Part shown: one piece after another, positions 26,201 to 33,387 of the stretch
Numbering within the stretch: position 1 is the first letter of the stretch
Layout: every line of letters begins with the position of its first letter
Source: Lachnoclostridium sp.
Lineage (GTDB): Bacteria; Bacillota; Clostridia; Lachnospirales; Lachnospiraceae
DNA: 64,000 nucleotides
Assembly: GCA_021770065.1 (NCBI GenBank)
Contig: JAETRR010000007.1
Coordinates: 17,645-81,644, forward strand
Direction of reading: 5' to 3'
Made by a program: the position numbers and the translations under genes
The notes under the pieces: model-generated
Database searches by the model: none
Told to the model about the DNA's origin: nothing
Seen by the model: the letters and a program-made list of their open reading frames with translations, nothing else

Positions 26201-26955
26201 GGAAAGTCGGGAACAGCCACAGAAGGAGAGCCTGTCTGTCTTTTGTCCGGACGTTCGTCGTTGTGCTTCAGTTTCTCAGAAACGGCACGGAAAAGCCAGC
26301 TTCTTTCCTCCAAAGAATCTGATGCTGCCGCAGACAGGTTTTCGTAGGAGTAGCTCAGAAGAGAAGGATAGCAGCATCTTAAGGCATTGTCATAGTTGGT
26401 TGTCACAATGAGCCGGGGAAACAGAATAGGAAAATAATTTTGATAATCGGGCATTTCCCCGACTTCTTTTAACAGAGAATCATTAAAGGTATCATAAAGA
26501 GCGCTTTTGGCGGCTTTCTTCTTGTGGATGCTTTCTTCGCCGATATAGTTCCGCAGCTGCTCGAGAATAAAATCCGGATTCCGCTCATCATCTGAGGCGG
26601 GGGCTTCCAGGGCAAAGTTTTTCACATTGTTTTCATAATCGCTTCTGTCTGCATCAAAGATACATTCTGCAATTTCTTCCATCCAATGAAAGGAATTCTG
26701 GTTGGTTACATGGGGGAGCTCCGTACACTCCAGGGCTTTTTCCACAATGTCCGCACATTTTTCCGAATAATGCTCAGATACGATATTGGTTAAGAGGTTT
26801 TTCCAGGTTGGGAAGCACCAGGCAGAGATTCCTGCGCCCATGAAGGGAACCAGAGGGTGAGAAGAAGAGCAGAGCATCTCCCAGTTCTGCTTGTTGTCTT
26901 CCAGTTCCAGCAGCGCCTCAAAAACCTGTTTTCTCATTCTAAGTCCGTTCTGCAT
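23212..26955 (-). CDS. SIR2-STAND-TPR protein, putative antiphage NLR-like NADase
   Basis: 1247 residues. The SIR2 effector domain keeps its motifs: GAGIS (40-44), TTNYDN (185-190), KIHGS (256-260) and LLFLGYG (295-301). The STAND NTPase follows, with Walker A GKNGAGKST (456-464) and Walker B LILDSID (536-542). The remaining 650 residues are helical repeats, TPR-like at the end (GDIHRLLGSREEALHYYSRCIDL, ELGDPASRHRALNQWMESIKLWEKQGN, each shown in part). Start: ATG 26955 with GGGGGAT upstream; an in-frame TTG lies at 26961. The plan equals that of SIR2-bearing Avs-type systems, where target recognition by the repeats triggers NAD depletion. The protein is expected to be cytoplasmic. It is first in a two-gene operon with a catalytically dead-looking SIR2 partner. 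Confidence 0.82.
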   Translation of the reverse strand: MQNGLRMRKQVFEALLELEDNKQNWEMLCSSSHPLVPFMGAGISAWCFPTWKNLLTNIVSEHYSEKCADIVEKALECTELPHVTNQNSFHWMEEIAECIFDADRSDYENNVKNFALEAPASDDERNPDFILEQLRNYIGEESIHKKKAAKSALYDTFNDSLLKEVGEMPDYQNYFPILFPRLIVTTNYDNALRCCYPSLLSYSYENLSAAASDSLEERSWLFRAVSEKLKHNDERPDKRQTGSPSVAVPDFPMLLKIHGSVERADEIALFPKGYEQAYQGERLELLKKIFTQSTLLFLGYGLKKDRVMDVLKELKEDPAHRSGPHFTFLPLEEKIPDTEDVPELTRIYNIRPIYFDWHILLKFGFGEKESKDIYFNYFLGLLLENLARRKKGYPQPLEFLWDPDRFKEPVQLSKIQLRRRQMWESHKEEYVRRQEAMQIWKLLNSSSECPLIAITGKNGAGKSTLCRSIQDLQKGNSNAMQFFYISLTNCKTWNEFCIRIYQELNMTGLQTFTPASWKSFARSISEHCGVYWRSVLILDSIDYLKEDDSHPELWETIKKLLKYWKEHKTRVIFICRNYPDGIPCYTWHLGELKKEEAQKVFFSACISQQNRDITYLEKKVVSELFARQEFQPSSIDLLGKYANSKNDLTSLLEEWLLYHRPGDRGEQTLTRILWNHLLEQHHYYEKKEESEKKDIRDNILWIWGILGSYPGPFPTQFFEALFEAEAGGSIRFENEASYKSRRLTEKTLTYMKNIGLCEEQENKKQNILFENMTACVKQYFLPIVQKSGCEGCEQIGSSFEQDIRNLKEKGYGLDCFRGYLMHEWEDELRAYVWKELEELNELPDASRQILPDPVWNILDVLKSLSCIPADALHPDSYQRLGMVLHYEIETVIRFLCICLSHESCNEARIADIIEIGYRFSHHYHYVPSHAFPLVSRLLQILEDKRKQHPAWAEQELYKLAELTRDMGDIHRLLGSREEALHYYSRCIDLCHEQMLTVLDRESNPDAYRECRRIKARTLLTRMYYYTGDNSWKSDAADCLDIFRELKDTWGIAYYHQRIGEMLYEHSQEAAFDTIKQHYLDSEVLYTEIQDKTGSAYLWKCKGDLIVRYQTALEPGKAWFSDAAGCYLQGFLHYCSNINWRGMANILQAMETCLRVYGIRNKEALEAVYGLAAELYRWLGDIRGLADTLDYLGYGYEELGDPASRHRALNQWMESIKLWEKQGNEEKVVAIRQKIESWKQFLEKEGRS

Positions 26956-27017
26956 CAGCAATCCCCCTATTGTGGCAAATACGGTTTATAAAAATTTTGT
27001 TCCTTATTTTTACAATT

Positions 27018-27046
27018 ATTTTAGCGTATTATCGGAGGGGTTTCAA
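27018..27046 (-). promoter_or_regulatory. Promoter of the SIR2-STAND operon
   Basis: On the minus strand TTGAAA (27041-27046) and TAAAAT (27018-27023) are separated by 17 bp, about 60 bp from the SIR2-STAND start. It lies outside the invertible segment, so it works in both orientations. Confidence 0.65.
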
Positions 27047-27098
27047 TATGGGAACAGGGTAAAAATTGTAGAAATTGATATGAAATAATAAGAAAAGA

Positions 27099-27123
27099 TT
27101 CGTAGAGTAACCAGCTCTACGAA
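27099..27123 (+). repeat. Switch 1 left recombination site
   Basis: A 25-bp site of form TTCGTAGAG-TAACCAG-CTCTACGAA. The 9-bp arms are perfect inverted repeats and the centre is asymmetric. The identical 25 bp occurs in opposite orientation at 27330-27354. Confidence 0.85.
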
Positions 27124-27331
27124 TATATTTCTGTGTTCAACGTTTATTATTATAACCAGATTCGGCAGTATTTTCAATACAAATTATCACTTTTTCGATG
27201 GATTCTTTATCTCAACAGTTTAAAATTCCCATTTTTTTTAAATTTATGCGAAAAAAAGGCTGTTTCAGAGCTCTGAAATGACAATATATAACAAAATATG
27301 TAAAAAAATACAATAAAATTCTTTTGTTTTT
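27122..27331. mobile_element. Switch 1: putative invertible promoter segment (210 bp)
   Basis: AT-rich, gene-free segment between inverted 25-bp sites. It carries a strong promoter (27149-27177) that now fires to the left. Site-specific inversion would turn it towards the capsule locus starting at 27423. This is the architecture of invertible promoters (invertons) known from gut Bacteroides and Clostridia. No recombinase gene is adjacent. Confidence 0.8.
27149..27177 (-). promoter_or_regulatory. Promoter inside switch 1, facing the SIR2 operon
   Basis: On the minus strand TTGAAA (27172-27177), a 17-bp spacer and TATAAT (27149-27154), a near-consensus sigma-A promoter. It is the best promoter match in the segment; I find no comparable one on the plus strand. 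Confidence 0.75.
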
Positions 27332-27354
27332 CGTAGAGCTGGTTACTCTACGAA
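27330..27354 (-). repeat. Switch 1 right recombination site
   Basis: The reverse complement of the 27099-27123 site over all 25 bp (TTCGTAGAG-CTGGTTA-CTCTACGAA). Flanking T5/A5 extend the arms to 12 bp here only, so the shared 25 bp define the site. Confidence 0.85.
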
Positions 27355-27422
27355 AAATCCAAATGTAAAACGGTTCTTATTTTTATAGAAGGAACTGGAT
27401 AACGCAGAAAGGAGTCCTTGCT

Positions 27423-27929
27423 ATCTGGTACGTACTTTACTGTCCCAATCAGAAAGAGGAAGAACTGCTCTGTGCATGCAGGCGGAATCTGACCAGAGAG
27501 GCTCTGGAGGATGCGTTTGTGCTCACCTATGACCGTATGCGCCGCTATGGCGGCACATGGCATCTGGAACGCCGACTGCTGTTTCCCCATTACCTGTTTT
27601 TGGAGAGTGGGAATGAGGAGGAACTTAAGAAGGAGCTGAGACAATATTCCCGGGTGTTTCCGGTGTTTGAGAGTGACGGGAAGCTGGTCCGGGTGGAGCC
27701 GGAGGAGGAGAAGCTGCTTCGGATGCTCTGCGGAGCAGGCCATCATTCACAGATGTCAAAAGGATATATCCGGGACGGACAGACGGTTGTGACGGAGGGG
27801 CCCTTAAGGGGAAGAGAGAATCTTATTCGAAAGATTGACCGGCATAAGCGGATAGCCCGGATAGGGGTACCGTCTGCAGGGTACTTCCGGGAGATGCAGG
27901 TGGGGCTCGAGATTGTCTCAAAGAGTTAG
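27423..27929 (+). CDS. NusG-family antiterminator (LoaP/UpxY-like), start codon apparently ATC
   Basis: About 168 residues. Translated in frame, the N-terminus reads xWYVLYCPNQKEEELL, the classic NusG-like start (usually M-x-W-Y-V), and FPHYLFLES (about 58-66) is the NGN-domain FPGYxFV block. The C-terminal half (VVTEGPLRGRENLIRKIDRHKRIARIGV) is the KOW domain. No ATG, GTG or TTG exists in frame upstream; AAAGGAG (27408-27414) lies 8 nt before ATC 27423. Either ATC serves as start or the start codon has been lost; the next in-frame candidate, GTG 27519, would delete half of the NGN domain. Expected role: binds RNA polymerase and prevents termination over the long capsule operon. Confidence 0.7.
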   Translation: MWYVLYCPNQKEEELLCACRRNLTREALEDAFVLTYDRMRRYGGTWHLERRLLFPHYLFLESGNEEELKKELRQYSRVFPVFESDGKLVRVEPEEEKLLRMLCGAGHHSQMSKGYIRDGQTVVTEGPLRGRENLIRKIDRHKRIARIGVPSAGYFREMQVGLEIVSKS

Positions 27930-27950
27930 AGGCATAGAGAAAAAGTATCA

Positions 27951-27985
27951 TACCTGCCCTGCAGTGTCAGACTGCGGAGCAGGTA
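27951..27985 (+). promoter_or_regulatory. RNA hairpin between the two nusG-like genes
   Basis: TACCTGC pairs with GCAGGTA and CTGCAGT with ACTGCGG around a GTCAG loop, with single-base bulges. No T run follows. Such leader hairpins are the recruitment signal for LoaP-type antiterminators; the function here is inferred. Confidence 0.5.
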
Positions 27986-28017
27986 GAAGTGCGTCATAAG
28001 GCAGAAGATTTTATTCG

Positions 28018-28054
28018 GGGTATGCGCCGCGAAATGGCGAAGCATACCCATTTT
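28018..28054 (+). terminator. Attenuator-like terminator before the second nusG-like gene
   Basis: GGGTATGC pairs perfectly with GCATACCC, with an inner GCC/GGC stem, then ATTTTC. It lies 120 bp before the second NusG-like gene and would stop transcription of the capsule operon unless antitermination acts. The T run is short. Confidence 0.55.
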
Positions 28055-28169
28055 CGTATTCTGTGGGATTCCATGAAGCATCTTCCGGCAGTCAGCAGAT
28101 TTTGTACGGCAGGAGGCATGTAAAGCCTGTGGGATCTTATGGAAAAGGAGCAGCGGGAGGAACAAGAGT

Positions 28170-28700
28170 ATGTGGTATGCCGTACAGACGATCACGGGAA
28201 ATGAAGAAGAGACTGCAGAGGAAATACGGAGGCTGGTGGATGCAGATGTTTATGAAGACTGCTTTCTGCTGAAACGGGAGGCTGTCTGGCGCATCCGGGG
28301 AACCTGCCGGATTCATGTGGAGCGGCTGTTCCCGGGTTATGTGTTTATAAGCACGCAGCATCCAAAGGAATTGTACCGGCAGCTGAAACGGGTTTCTTCC
28401 TATACAAAGCTGCTGGGAAAAGAGGAGGAAGAGTTTTATCCCGTTTCGGCGGAGGAAGAGGAATTTTTAAGGGAGCTGCTGAACGGGGATGAGGAGTACA
28501 CGGTGCGCCTCTCTCTGGCAGAAGTAGACGACCAGGGGAACATCACGGCCTGCGGCGCGCCTTTAAAAAAATATCTGGATCGGGTCATTAAGAAGCGGAT
28601 CCGCCTTAGGTATGTGGTTATCCGGGTGCCGTTGTTTGGAAGGGAGCGGGAGCTCCTCCTGGGAATCCGCCTGGAGAAAGATGAAAGGGATACAGAATAA
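28170..28700 (+). CDS. NusG-family antiterminator (LoaP-like)
   Basis: 176 residues; GGGAGGA 8 nt before ATG. The NGN domain starts MWYAVQTITGNEEETAEEIR and contains ERLFPGYVFIST (about 51-62). A linker follows and the KOW part is near ACGAPLKKYLDRVIKKRIR. The charged insert between (KEEEEFYPVSAEEEEFLREL) resembles LoaP proteins of Firmicutes, which act on long polysaccharide or antibiotic operons. It differs greatly from the first copy, so this is not a recent duplication. It lies 51 bp before the first sugar gene and should promote read-through into it. Confidence 0.85.
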   Translation: MWYAVQTITGNEEETAEEIRRLVDADVYEDCFLLKREAVWRIRGTCRIHVERLFPGYVFISTQHPKELYRQLKRVSSYTKLLGKEEEEFYPVSAEEEEFLRELLNGDEEYTVRLSLAEVDDQGNITACGAPLKKYLDRVIKKRIRLRYVVIRVPLFGRERELLLGIRLEKDERDTE

Positions 28701-28754
28701 AGAAGCAGAGCCTGTTTGAAATAAAAGAAAAATAGATAGATTGAGGGTATTGTG

Positions 28755-30068
28755 ATGGAATATGACACAAAGAGCAGAATGACAGAGAAAAGAATGGATA
28801 TTTCATTTTCGCCTCCGGACATTTCGGAAGAAGAAATCAAAGAGGTTACAGAGACACTCCGTTCCGGCTGGATAACAACCGGGCCGAAGGTCAAAAAGCT
28901 GGAGGCGCTGCTGACAGACTATACCGGGGCAGACGGGTGCGTCTGTCTGAACAGCCAGACAGCGGCGGCAGAGCTGAGCCTGCGTCTGCTCGGGATAGGC
29001 AGGGATTCCTGCGGTCTGGACGGGATATACGGAAGTGAAGAGGATGAGGTGATAACCTGTGCTTACACATATACAGCATCCGCTTCCGTCGTCTGCCATG
29101 TGGGGGCGAAGCTTGTACTGGCAGACTGCCAGAAGGAGAGCCTGGAAATGGACTACGATGTCCTGGAAAATGCCATCAACGAACATACTAAGGCGATTAT
29201 TCCGGTAGATCTTGGAGGAATTCCCTGTGATTATGACCGGATATTTGAGATTATCAATCGGAAAAAATCTCTTTTTCGCCCCTCTAACAAACTTCAGCGG
29301 TCTATAGGACGTATAGCTGTTATTGAAGATGCTGCGCATGCTCTCGGGGCTTCTTATAAAGGAAGAATGATTGGCTCTGTTGCAGACTTTTCTAATTTCA
29401 GCTTCCATGCGGTAAAGAATTTTACCACGGCCGAAGGCGGAGCGCTGGCCTGGAAGCTTGACGGTGCAGATAAGGAAGAAATATATCACCGGCTTCAGTT
29501 ATTTTCTCTTCATGGACAGAGCAAGGATGCTCTTGCCAAAACAAAGCTGGGAGCCTGGGAATATGATATTGTGGGTCCCTGGTATAAATGCAATATGACA
29601 GATATCATGGGAGCTATGGGGCTGGCCCAGTTTAGCCGGTATCCGGGTATGCTTAAGAGGCGGAGGGAGCTTATTCACAGGTATGATTCCGTATTAAAGC
29701 CTCTGGGAGTGGAGGTGCTTCCTCATTTTACAGAGAGGCATACATCCTCTGGACACCTTTATATGACCTGGATTCCCGGTATCGGTCTTAAAGAGCGGCA
29801 GGAAATTATAGAGGAGCTGGCGAGAGAGGGCATTTCCGCAAATGTGCATTATAAGCCGCTGCCCCTGCATACAGCTTATAAGAAACTGCACTTTAAGATA
29901 AAAGATTATCCTAACAGCCGTGAGCGGTTTGAGAATGAGATAACACTACCGCTGCATACAAAGCTGACAGATGAAGAGGCGGAGTATGTGCTGGAGAAAT
30001 ATTGTGGAATTGCGGAAAGGTATATGGGGCTTCAGAAAGCCGAAAGGCTCGTACTGAGAGAGGCATAA
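28755..30068 (+). CDS. DegT/DnrJ/EryC1/StrS sugar aminotransferase
   Basis: 437 residues from ATG 28755 (GAGGG 8 nt upstream), somewhat longer than the usual 370-400. ISFSPPDISEEEIKEVTETLRSGWITTGP is the typical N-terminus (in parts), VIEDAAHALGASYKG (about 192-206) holds the PLP-binding Asp, and FHAVKNFTTAEGG (about 217-229) the PLP lysine. It transfers an amino group to a keto-deoxy nucleotide sugar. Position directly before the initiating transferase suggests it makes the first sugar (a 4-amino-4,6-dideoxy type sugar as in PglE systems); no matching dehydratase is adjacent, so LegB further on may serve both. Confidence 0.88.
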   Translation: MEYDTKSRMTEKRMDISFSPPDISEEEIKEVTETLRSGWITTGPKVKKLEALLTDYTGADGCVCLNSQTAAAELSLRLLGIGRDSCGLDGIYGSEEDEVITCAYTYTASASVVCHVGAKLVLADCQKESLEMDYDVLENAINEHTKAIIPVDLGGIPCDYDRIFEIINRKKSLFRPSNKLQRSIGRIAVIEDAAHALGASYKGRMIGSVADFSNFSFHAVKNFTTAEGGALAWKLDGADKEEIYHRLQLFSLHGQSKDALAKTKLGAWEYDIVGPWYKCNMTDIMGAMGLAQFSRYPGMLKRRRELIHRYDSVLKPLGVEVLPHFTERHTSSGHLYMTWIPGIGLKERQEIIEELAREGISANVHYKPLPLHTAYKKLHFKIKDYPNSRERFENEITLPLHTKLTDEEAEYVLEKYCGIAERYMGLQKAERLVLREA

Positions 30069-30076
30069 ATGAGAGA

Positions 30077-30781
30077 ATGGAATTAAGGAAATGGAATGAC
30101 CTGCCAAAATTTATGCAGGTGAAAGAGGTCAGAAAATATTATGATATACTGTGCAGAAAAAAGAACAGCCTTCTTTTAAAGCGTATGTTTGATATTACGG
30201 TATCAGTCATGCTGCTTTTTTTGTTTTCGCCTGTATTTCTGGTTCTTGCAATTGCTATAAAGGCGGATTCGGAAGGACCTGTATTTTACAGGCAGGTACG
30301 AGTGACGCAGTATGGAAGAAGATTTCGGATTCATAAGTTCCGTTCCATGGTAAGCGGAGCCGATAAGAAAGGAACGCTGGTAACAGTAGACGGGGACAGC
30401 AGGATTACAAAAGTCGGGCGGCTGATCCGAAATAAAAGGCTGGATGAACTCCCGCAGCTTATTGATGTGCTTCAAGGAAACATGTCCTTTGTGGGAGTAA
30501 GGCCAGAGGTGCCGAAATATGTGAGATGTTATACTCCGAAGATGATGGCCACATTGCTGCTGCCGGCAGGGATTACAAATCTTACATCTATTTATTATAA
30601 GGATGAGGCAAAGTTATTGGATAAAGCAGAGGATCCGGATCGGGTTTATATAGAGAAAATCCTTCCGGAAAAGATGGAGTGGAATCTGAAAGGAATAGAA
30701 GAGTTTGGATTATGGAAGGATATTGGGATTATGTTTATGACGGTCTTTTCCGTGTGGGGAAAGAACTATATAGAGAGGTAA
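30077..30781 (+). CDS. Initiating undecaprenyl-phosphate sugar-phosphate transferase
   Basis: 234 residues from ATG 30077. One membrane/re-entrant helix (MFDITVSVMLLFLFSPVFLV, about 36-55) is followed by the catalytic domain with GPVFYRQVRVTQYGRRFRI, HKFRSM and the RLDELPQLIDVLQGNMSFVG block (parts, about 118-137) and VRPE. This is the bacterial sugar transferase family (PglC/WcaJ/WbaP monotopic type). It places a sugar-1-phosphate on undecaprenyl phosphate at the inner face of the membrane and starts repeat-unit assembly. The preceding aminotransferase overlaps its open frame, so the two are coupled. Confidence 0.9.
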   Translation: MELRKWNDLPKFMQVKEVRKYYDILCRKKNSLLLKRMFDITVSVMLLFLFSPVFLVLAIAIKADSEGPVFYRQVRVTQYGRRFRIHKFRSMVSGADKKGTLVTVDGDSRITKVGRLIRNKRLDELPQLIDVLQGNMSFVGVRPEVPKYVRCYTPKMMATLLLPAGITNLTSIYYKDEAKLLDKAEDPDRVYIEKILPEKMEWNLKGIEEFGLWKDIGIMFMTVFSVWGKNYIER

Positions 30782-30819
30782 CGGAATGGAGCTTTTCAAT
30801 ATGACAAAGGAGTGGAAAA

Positions 30820-32040
30820 GTGAATATATTATTGATTAACCATTACGCTGGTTCTACAGAGATGGGGATGGAGTTCCGTCCCTATTATTTTGCCAGAGAG
30901 TGGATTAGGATGGGACACCGGGTAACGATTGTATCCGGAGATTATTCACATCTGCGTGTAAAGAATCCAGAAGTGAAGAAAGACTTCCAGAAAGAAGTCA
31001 TTGACGGAATACAGTACTGCTGGGTAAAGACAGGGCGCTATGAAGGAAACGGTGTAAAACGTGCGGGAACCATGTTCCGGTTTGTGTACAAGCTTTGGGT
31101 GAATGCAGAGAGAATTGCAAACAGTATAAAACCGGATGTGGTCATTACATCATCCACCTATCCGCTGGATACCTTTGCGGGACAGAGAATTGCGAAATTG
31201 ACCGGCGCAAGACTAATACATGAAGTGCATGATATGTGGCCGGCAACTCTAATAGAGCTGGGAGGAATGAAAAAATACAATCCTTTTGTAATACTTATGC
31301 AGCTTGGCGAGAATTCCGCTTACAGGAAATCAGATTATATTGTTTCTATACTGCCCTGTGCAAAAGAATATATGGTGAAGCATGGGATGAAGGCGGAGAA
31401 GTTTGTGAATATCCAGAACGGCATTGTATTAAGCGAATGGGAAAGACAGGAAAAGATTCCGGAGAAACATCAGAAGGTCTTGAACAGACTCAAAGAAGAT
31501 GGGAATTTTATCGTAGGATATTTTGGTGGACATGCCCTCTCAAATGCATTGGATCTTTTACTTGACACAGCGAAAGGTATTTCAATTCCCGGTATTAAAT
31601 TTGTTCTTGTGGGAAACGGTGTTGAAAAGCCCAGGCTTATAAGAAGGGTACAGGATGAAAAGATAGAAAATGTTATTTTTCTGGATCCGGTAGGAAAAGC
31701 TGCTATAGGGGATTTGACAAAGTATTTTGACTGCAGTTATATGGGAAGCTTAAAGTCTTCCTTATATCGTTTTGGGATCAGTTTTAATAAAATGTATGAT
31801 TCTATGATGGCAGGAAAACCCATTGTATGTGCCATTGATACGCAGGAATGTCTGGTAGAAAAATATAAGTGCGGCATTGTTGTAAAAAGCGGTAAGCCAT
31901 CAGATATACAAAAGGCCATTGAGCAATTGTATAATTCATCAGAAGATGAACGCAAAGCAATGGGACAAAGAGGAAAAGACGCTGTCCTTAAATATTATAA
32001 TTATACTATTTTAGCAGAAGAATTCGGAAAACTGTTTTAA
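30820..32040 (+). CDS. Glycosyltransferase family 4
   Basis: 406 residues starting at GTG 30820 (AAAGGAG 7 nt upstream). GT-B fold: N-terminal ILLINHYAGSTEMGMEFRPYYFAREW resembles WbuB-type enzymes, with HEVHDMWPATLIELGG (about 137-152) in the acceptor lobe. The donor lobe has VGYFGGHALSNALDLLLD and the GISFNKMYDSMMAGKPIVCA block (about 318-337) carrying the nucleotide-binding region. It likely adds the second sugar to the lipid-linked precursor. Cytoplasmic face of the membrane; specificity unknown. Confidence 0.85.
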   Translation: MNILLINHYAGSTEMGMEFRPYYFAREWIRMGHRVTIVSGDYSHLRVKNPEVKKDFQKEVIDGIQYCWVKTGRYEGNGVKRAGTMFRFVYKLWVNAERIANSIKPDVVITSSTYPLDTFAGQRIAKLTGARLIHEVHDMWPATLIELGGMKKYNPFVILMQLGENSAYRKSDYIVSILPCAKEYMVKHGMKAEKFVNIQNGIVLSEWERQEKIPEKHQKVLNRLKEDGNFIVGYFGGHALSNALDLLLDTAKGISIPGIKFVLVGNGVEKPRLIRRVQDEKIENVIFLDPVGKAAIGDLTKYFDCSYMGSLKSSLYRFGISFNKMYDSMMAGKPIVCAIDTQECLVEKYKCGIVVKSGKPSDIQKAIEQLYNSSEDERKAMGQRGKDAVLKYYNYTILAEEFGKLF

Positions 32041-32062
32041 AAATAACAGTAAAGGGAAAAAA

Positions 32063-33376
32063 ATGAAAGAGACATTATTAAAAAAGATCAAAAATAAAGA
32101 AATTAAAGTTGGTGTAGTCGGACTTGGCTATGTAGGGCTGCCCTTAGCTGTAGAAAAAGCAAAGGCAGGATTTAAAACCATTGGTTTTGATGTACAGGAC
32201 GAAAAGGTAAGGCTGGTAAATGAAGGGCATAATTATATTGGTGATGTGGTAGATAGTGATTTAAAGAAATTGGTTGAAGCAGGTACATTAACTGCAACAA
32301 CCGATTTTTCTTTTGTAAAAGATGTCGATTTTATTGCGATTTGTGTACCCACACCTTTAGACGGACATCAGCAGCCGGATATTAGCTATGTCAAATCTTC
32401 TGTTGAAGCTATTTCCAGGTTTTTAATGCAGGGGACTATTGTAGTTCTGGAATCTACAACATACCCGGGAACCACAGAAGAATTGGTAAAACCAATTTTG
32501 GAACAGGGATCTGGTTTGAAATGTGGGAAAGATTTTTATCTTGGATTTTCTCCGGAACGGGTTGATCCGGGAAATCTGATTTATAAAACGAAAAATACAC
32601 CGAAAGTAGTCGGCGGCATTGGAGCAGATGCAACAGAGGTGATTGCAGCCATGTACCGCGCTGTGCTGGAAGGCGATGTGACAGAGGTTTCTTCTCCGGC
32701 AGTCGCTGAGATGGAAAAGATTCTGGAGAATACTTACCGCAACATCAATATTGGTCTTGTCAATGAACTTGCGATGCTTTGTGACCGCATGGGAATTAGT
32801 ATCTGGGAGGTCATTGATGCGGCGAAGACGAAGCCCTATGGTTTTCAGGCTTTTTATCCGGGACCAGGTCTTGGCGGCCATTGCATTCCGCTGGATCCGT
32901 ATTATCTGAGCTGGAAAGCCAGAGAGTATGGTTTCCACACATCAATGATAGAAAGCTCCATGATGGTAAATGACAGGATGCCAGAGTATTGCGTAGATAG
33001 GGCGGCGCGCATTTTGAATCGTTTTGAAAAGTCTCTGAAGGGTTCTAAGGTGCTGGTAGTAGGAGTCGCATACAAACAGGATATAGATGATTACCGGGAA
33101 AGCCCGGCATTGGAAGTAATCGAAATATTAAAAGCTTCCGGCGCTGAGGTGGCTTATTATGATCCCTGGATTCCCCAATACAAATATCATGGGAAAATAA
33201 CAAAGGGAATGACAGAGATTACACCGGAGCAGGTAGCCGGATATGATCTGCTGATGATTACAGCAGCCCACTCTAATGTAGATTATGAAATGCTGCAGAA
33301 ATATGCAAAGGCTGTTTTTGATACTAAGAATGTTATGAAAGCGGTTGCAGGCAGAGAAAATATTGAGGTTTTATAG
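32063..33376 (+). CDS. UDP-N-acetylglucosamine 6-dehydrogenase (WbpA/TviB type)
   Basis: 437 residues. GVVGLGYVGLPLAVEKAKAGF (about 17-37, in parts) binds NAD; VESTTYPGTTEE is the conserved strand; the catalytic cysteine is in GGHCIPLDPYYLSW (about 270-283). KVLVVGVAYKQDIDDYRESPA marks the C-terminal UDP-binding domain. WbpA/TviB-like enzymes oxidise UDP-GlcNAc twice to UDP-GlcNAcA. The next three genes complete a WbpB-D-E set, which strongly supports UDP-GlcNAc over UDP-Glc or UDP-ManNAc as substrate. Confidence 0.88.
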   Translation: MKETLLKKIKNKEIKVGVVGLGYVGLPLAVEKAKAGFKTIGFDVQDEKVRLVNEGHNYIGDVVDSDLKKLVEAGTLTATTDFSFVKDVDFIAICVPTPLDGHQQPDISYVKSSVEAISRFLMQGTIVVLESTTYPGTTEELVKPILEQGSGLKCGKDFYLGFSPERVDPGNLIYKTKNTPKVVGGIGADATEVIAAMYRAVLEGDVTEVSSPAVAEMEKILENTYRNINIGLVNELAMLCDRMGISIWEVIDAAKTKPYGFQAFYPGPGLGGHCIPLDPYYLSWKAREYGFHTSMIESSMMVNDRMPEYCVDRAARILNRFEKSLKGSKVLVVGVAYKQDIDDYRESPALEVIEILKASGAEVAYYDPWIPQYKYHGKITKGMTEITPEQVAGYDLLMITAAHSNVDYEMLQKYAKAVFDTKNVMKAVAGRENIEVL

Positions 33377-33387
33377 AGGAGAATGTT

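Larger units (their letters stand above)
26956..27422. other. Regulatory region between the SIR2 operon and the capsule locus
   Basis: 467 bp without a gene. It holds the SIR2 operon promoter (27018-27046), the two inverted sites of switch 1, its internal minus-strand promoter, and a TTTCAGAG/CTCTGAAA palindrome at 27263-27278. The ribosome site of the first NusG gene (AAAGGAG 27408-27414) is at the right end. Confidence 0.75.

Noticed and set aside
27263..27278. TTTCAGAG/CTCTGAAA palindrome as a third recombination site
   Set aside because: Not related to the TTCGTAGAG arms and present once; it may be an operator or a weak terminator on the minus strand.
27519..27929. NusG-like gene starting at GTG 27519
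   Set aside because: It would drop the first half of the NGN domain (W-Y-V start), which reads on in frame to ATC 27423 with a well-placed ribosome site. I report the longer gene.
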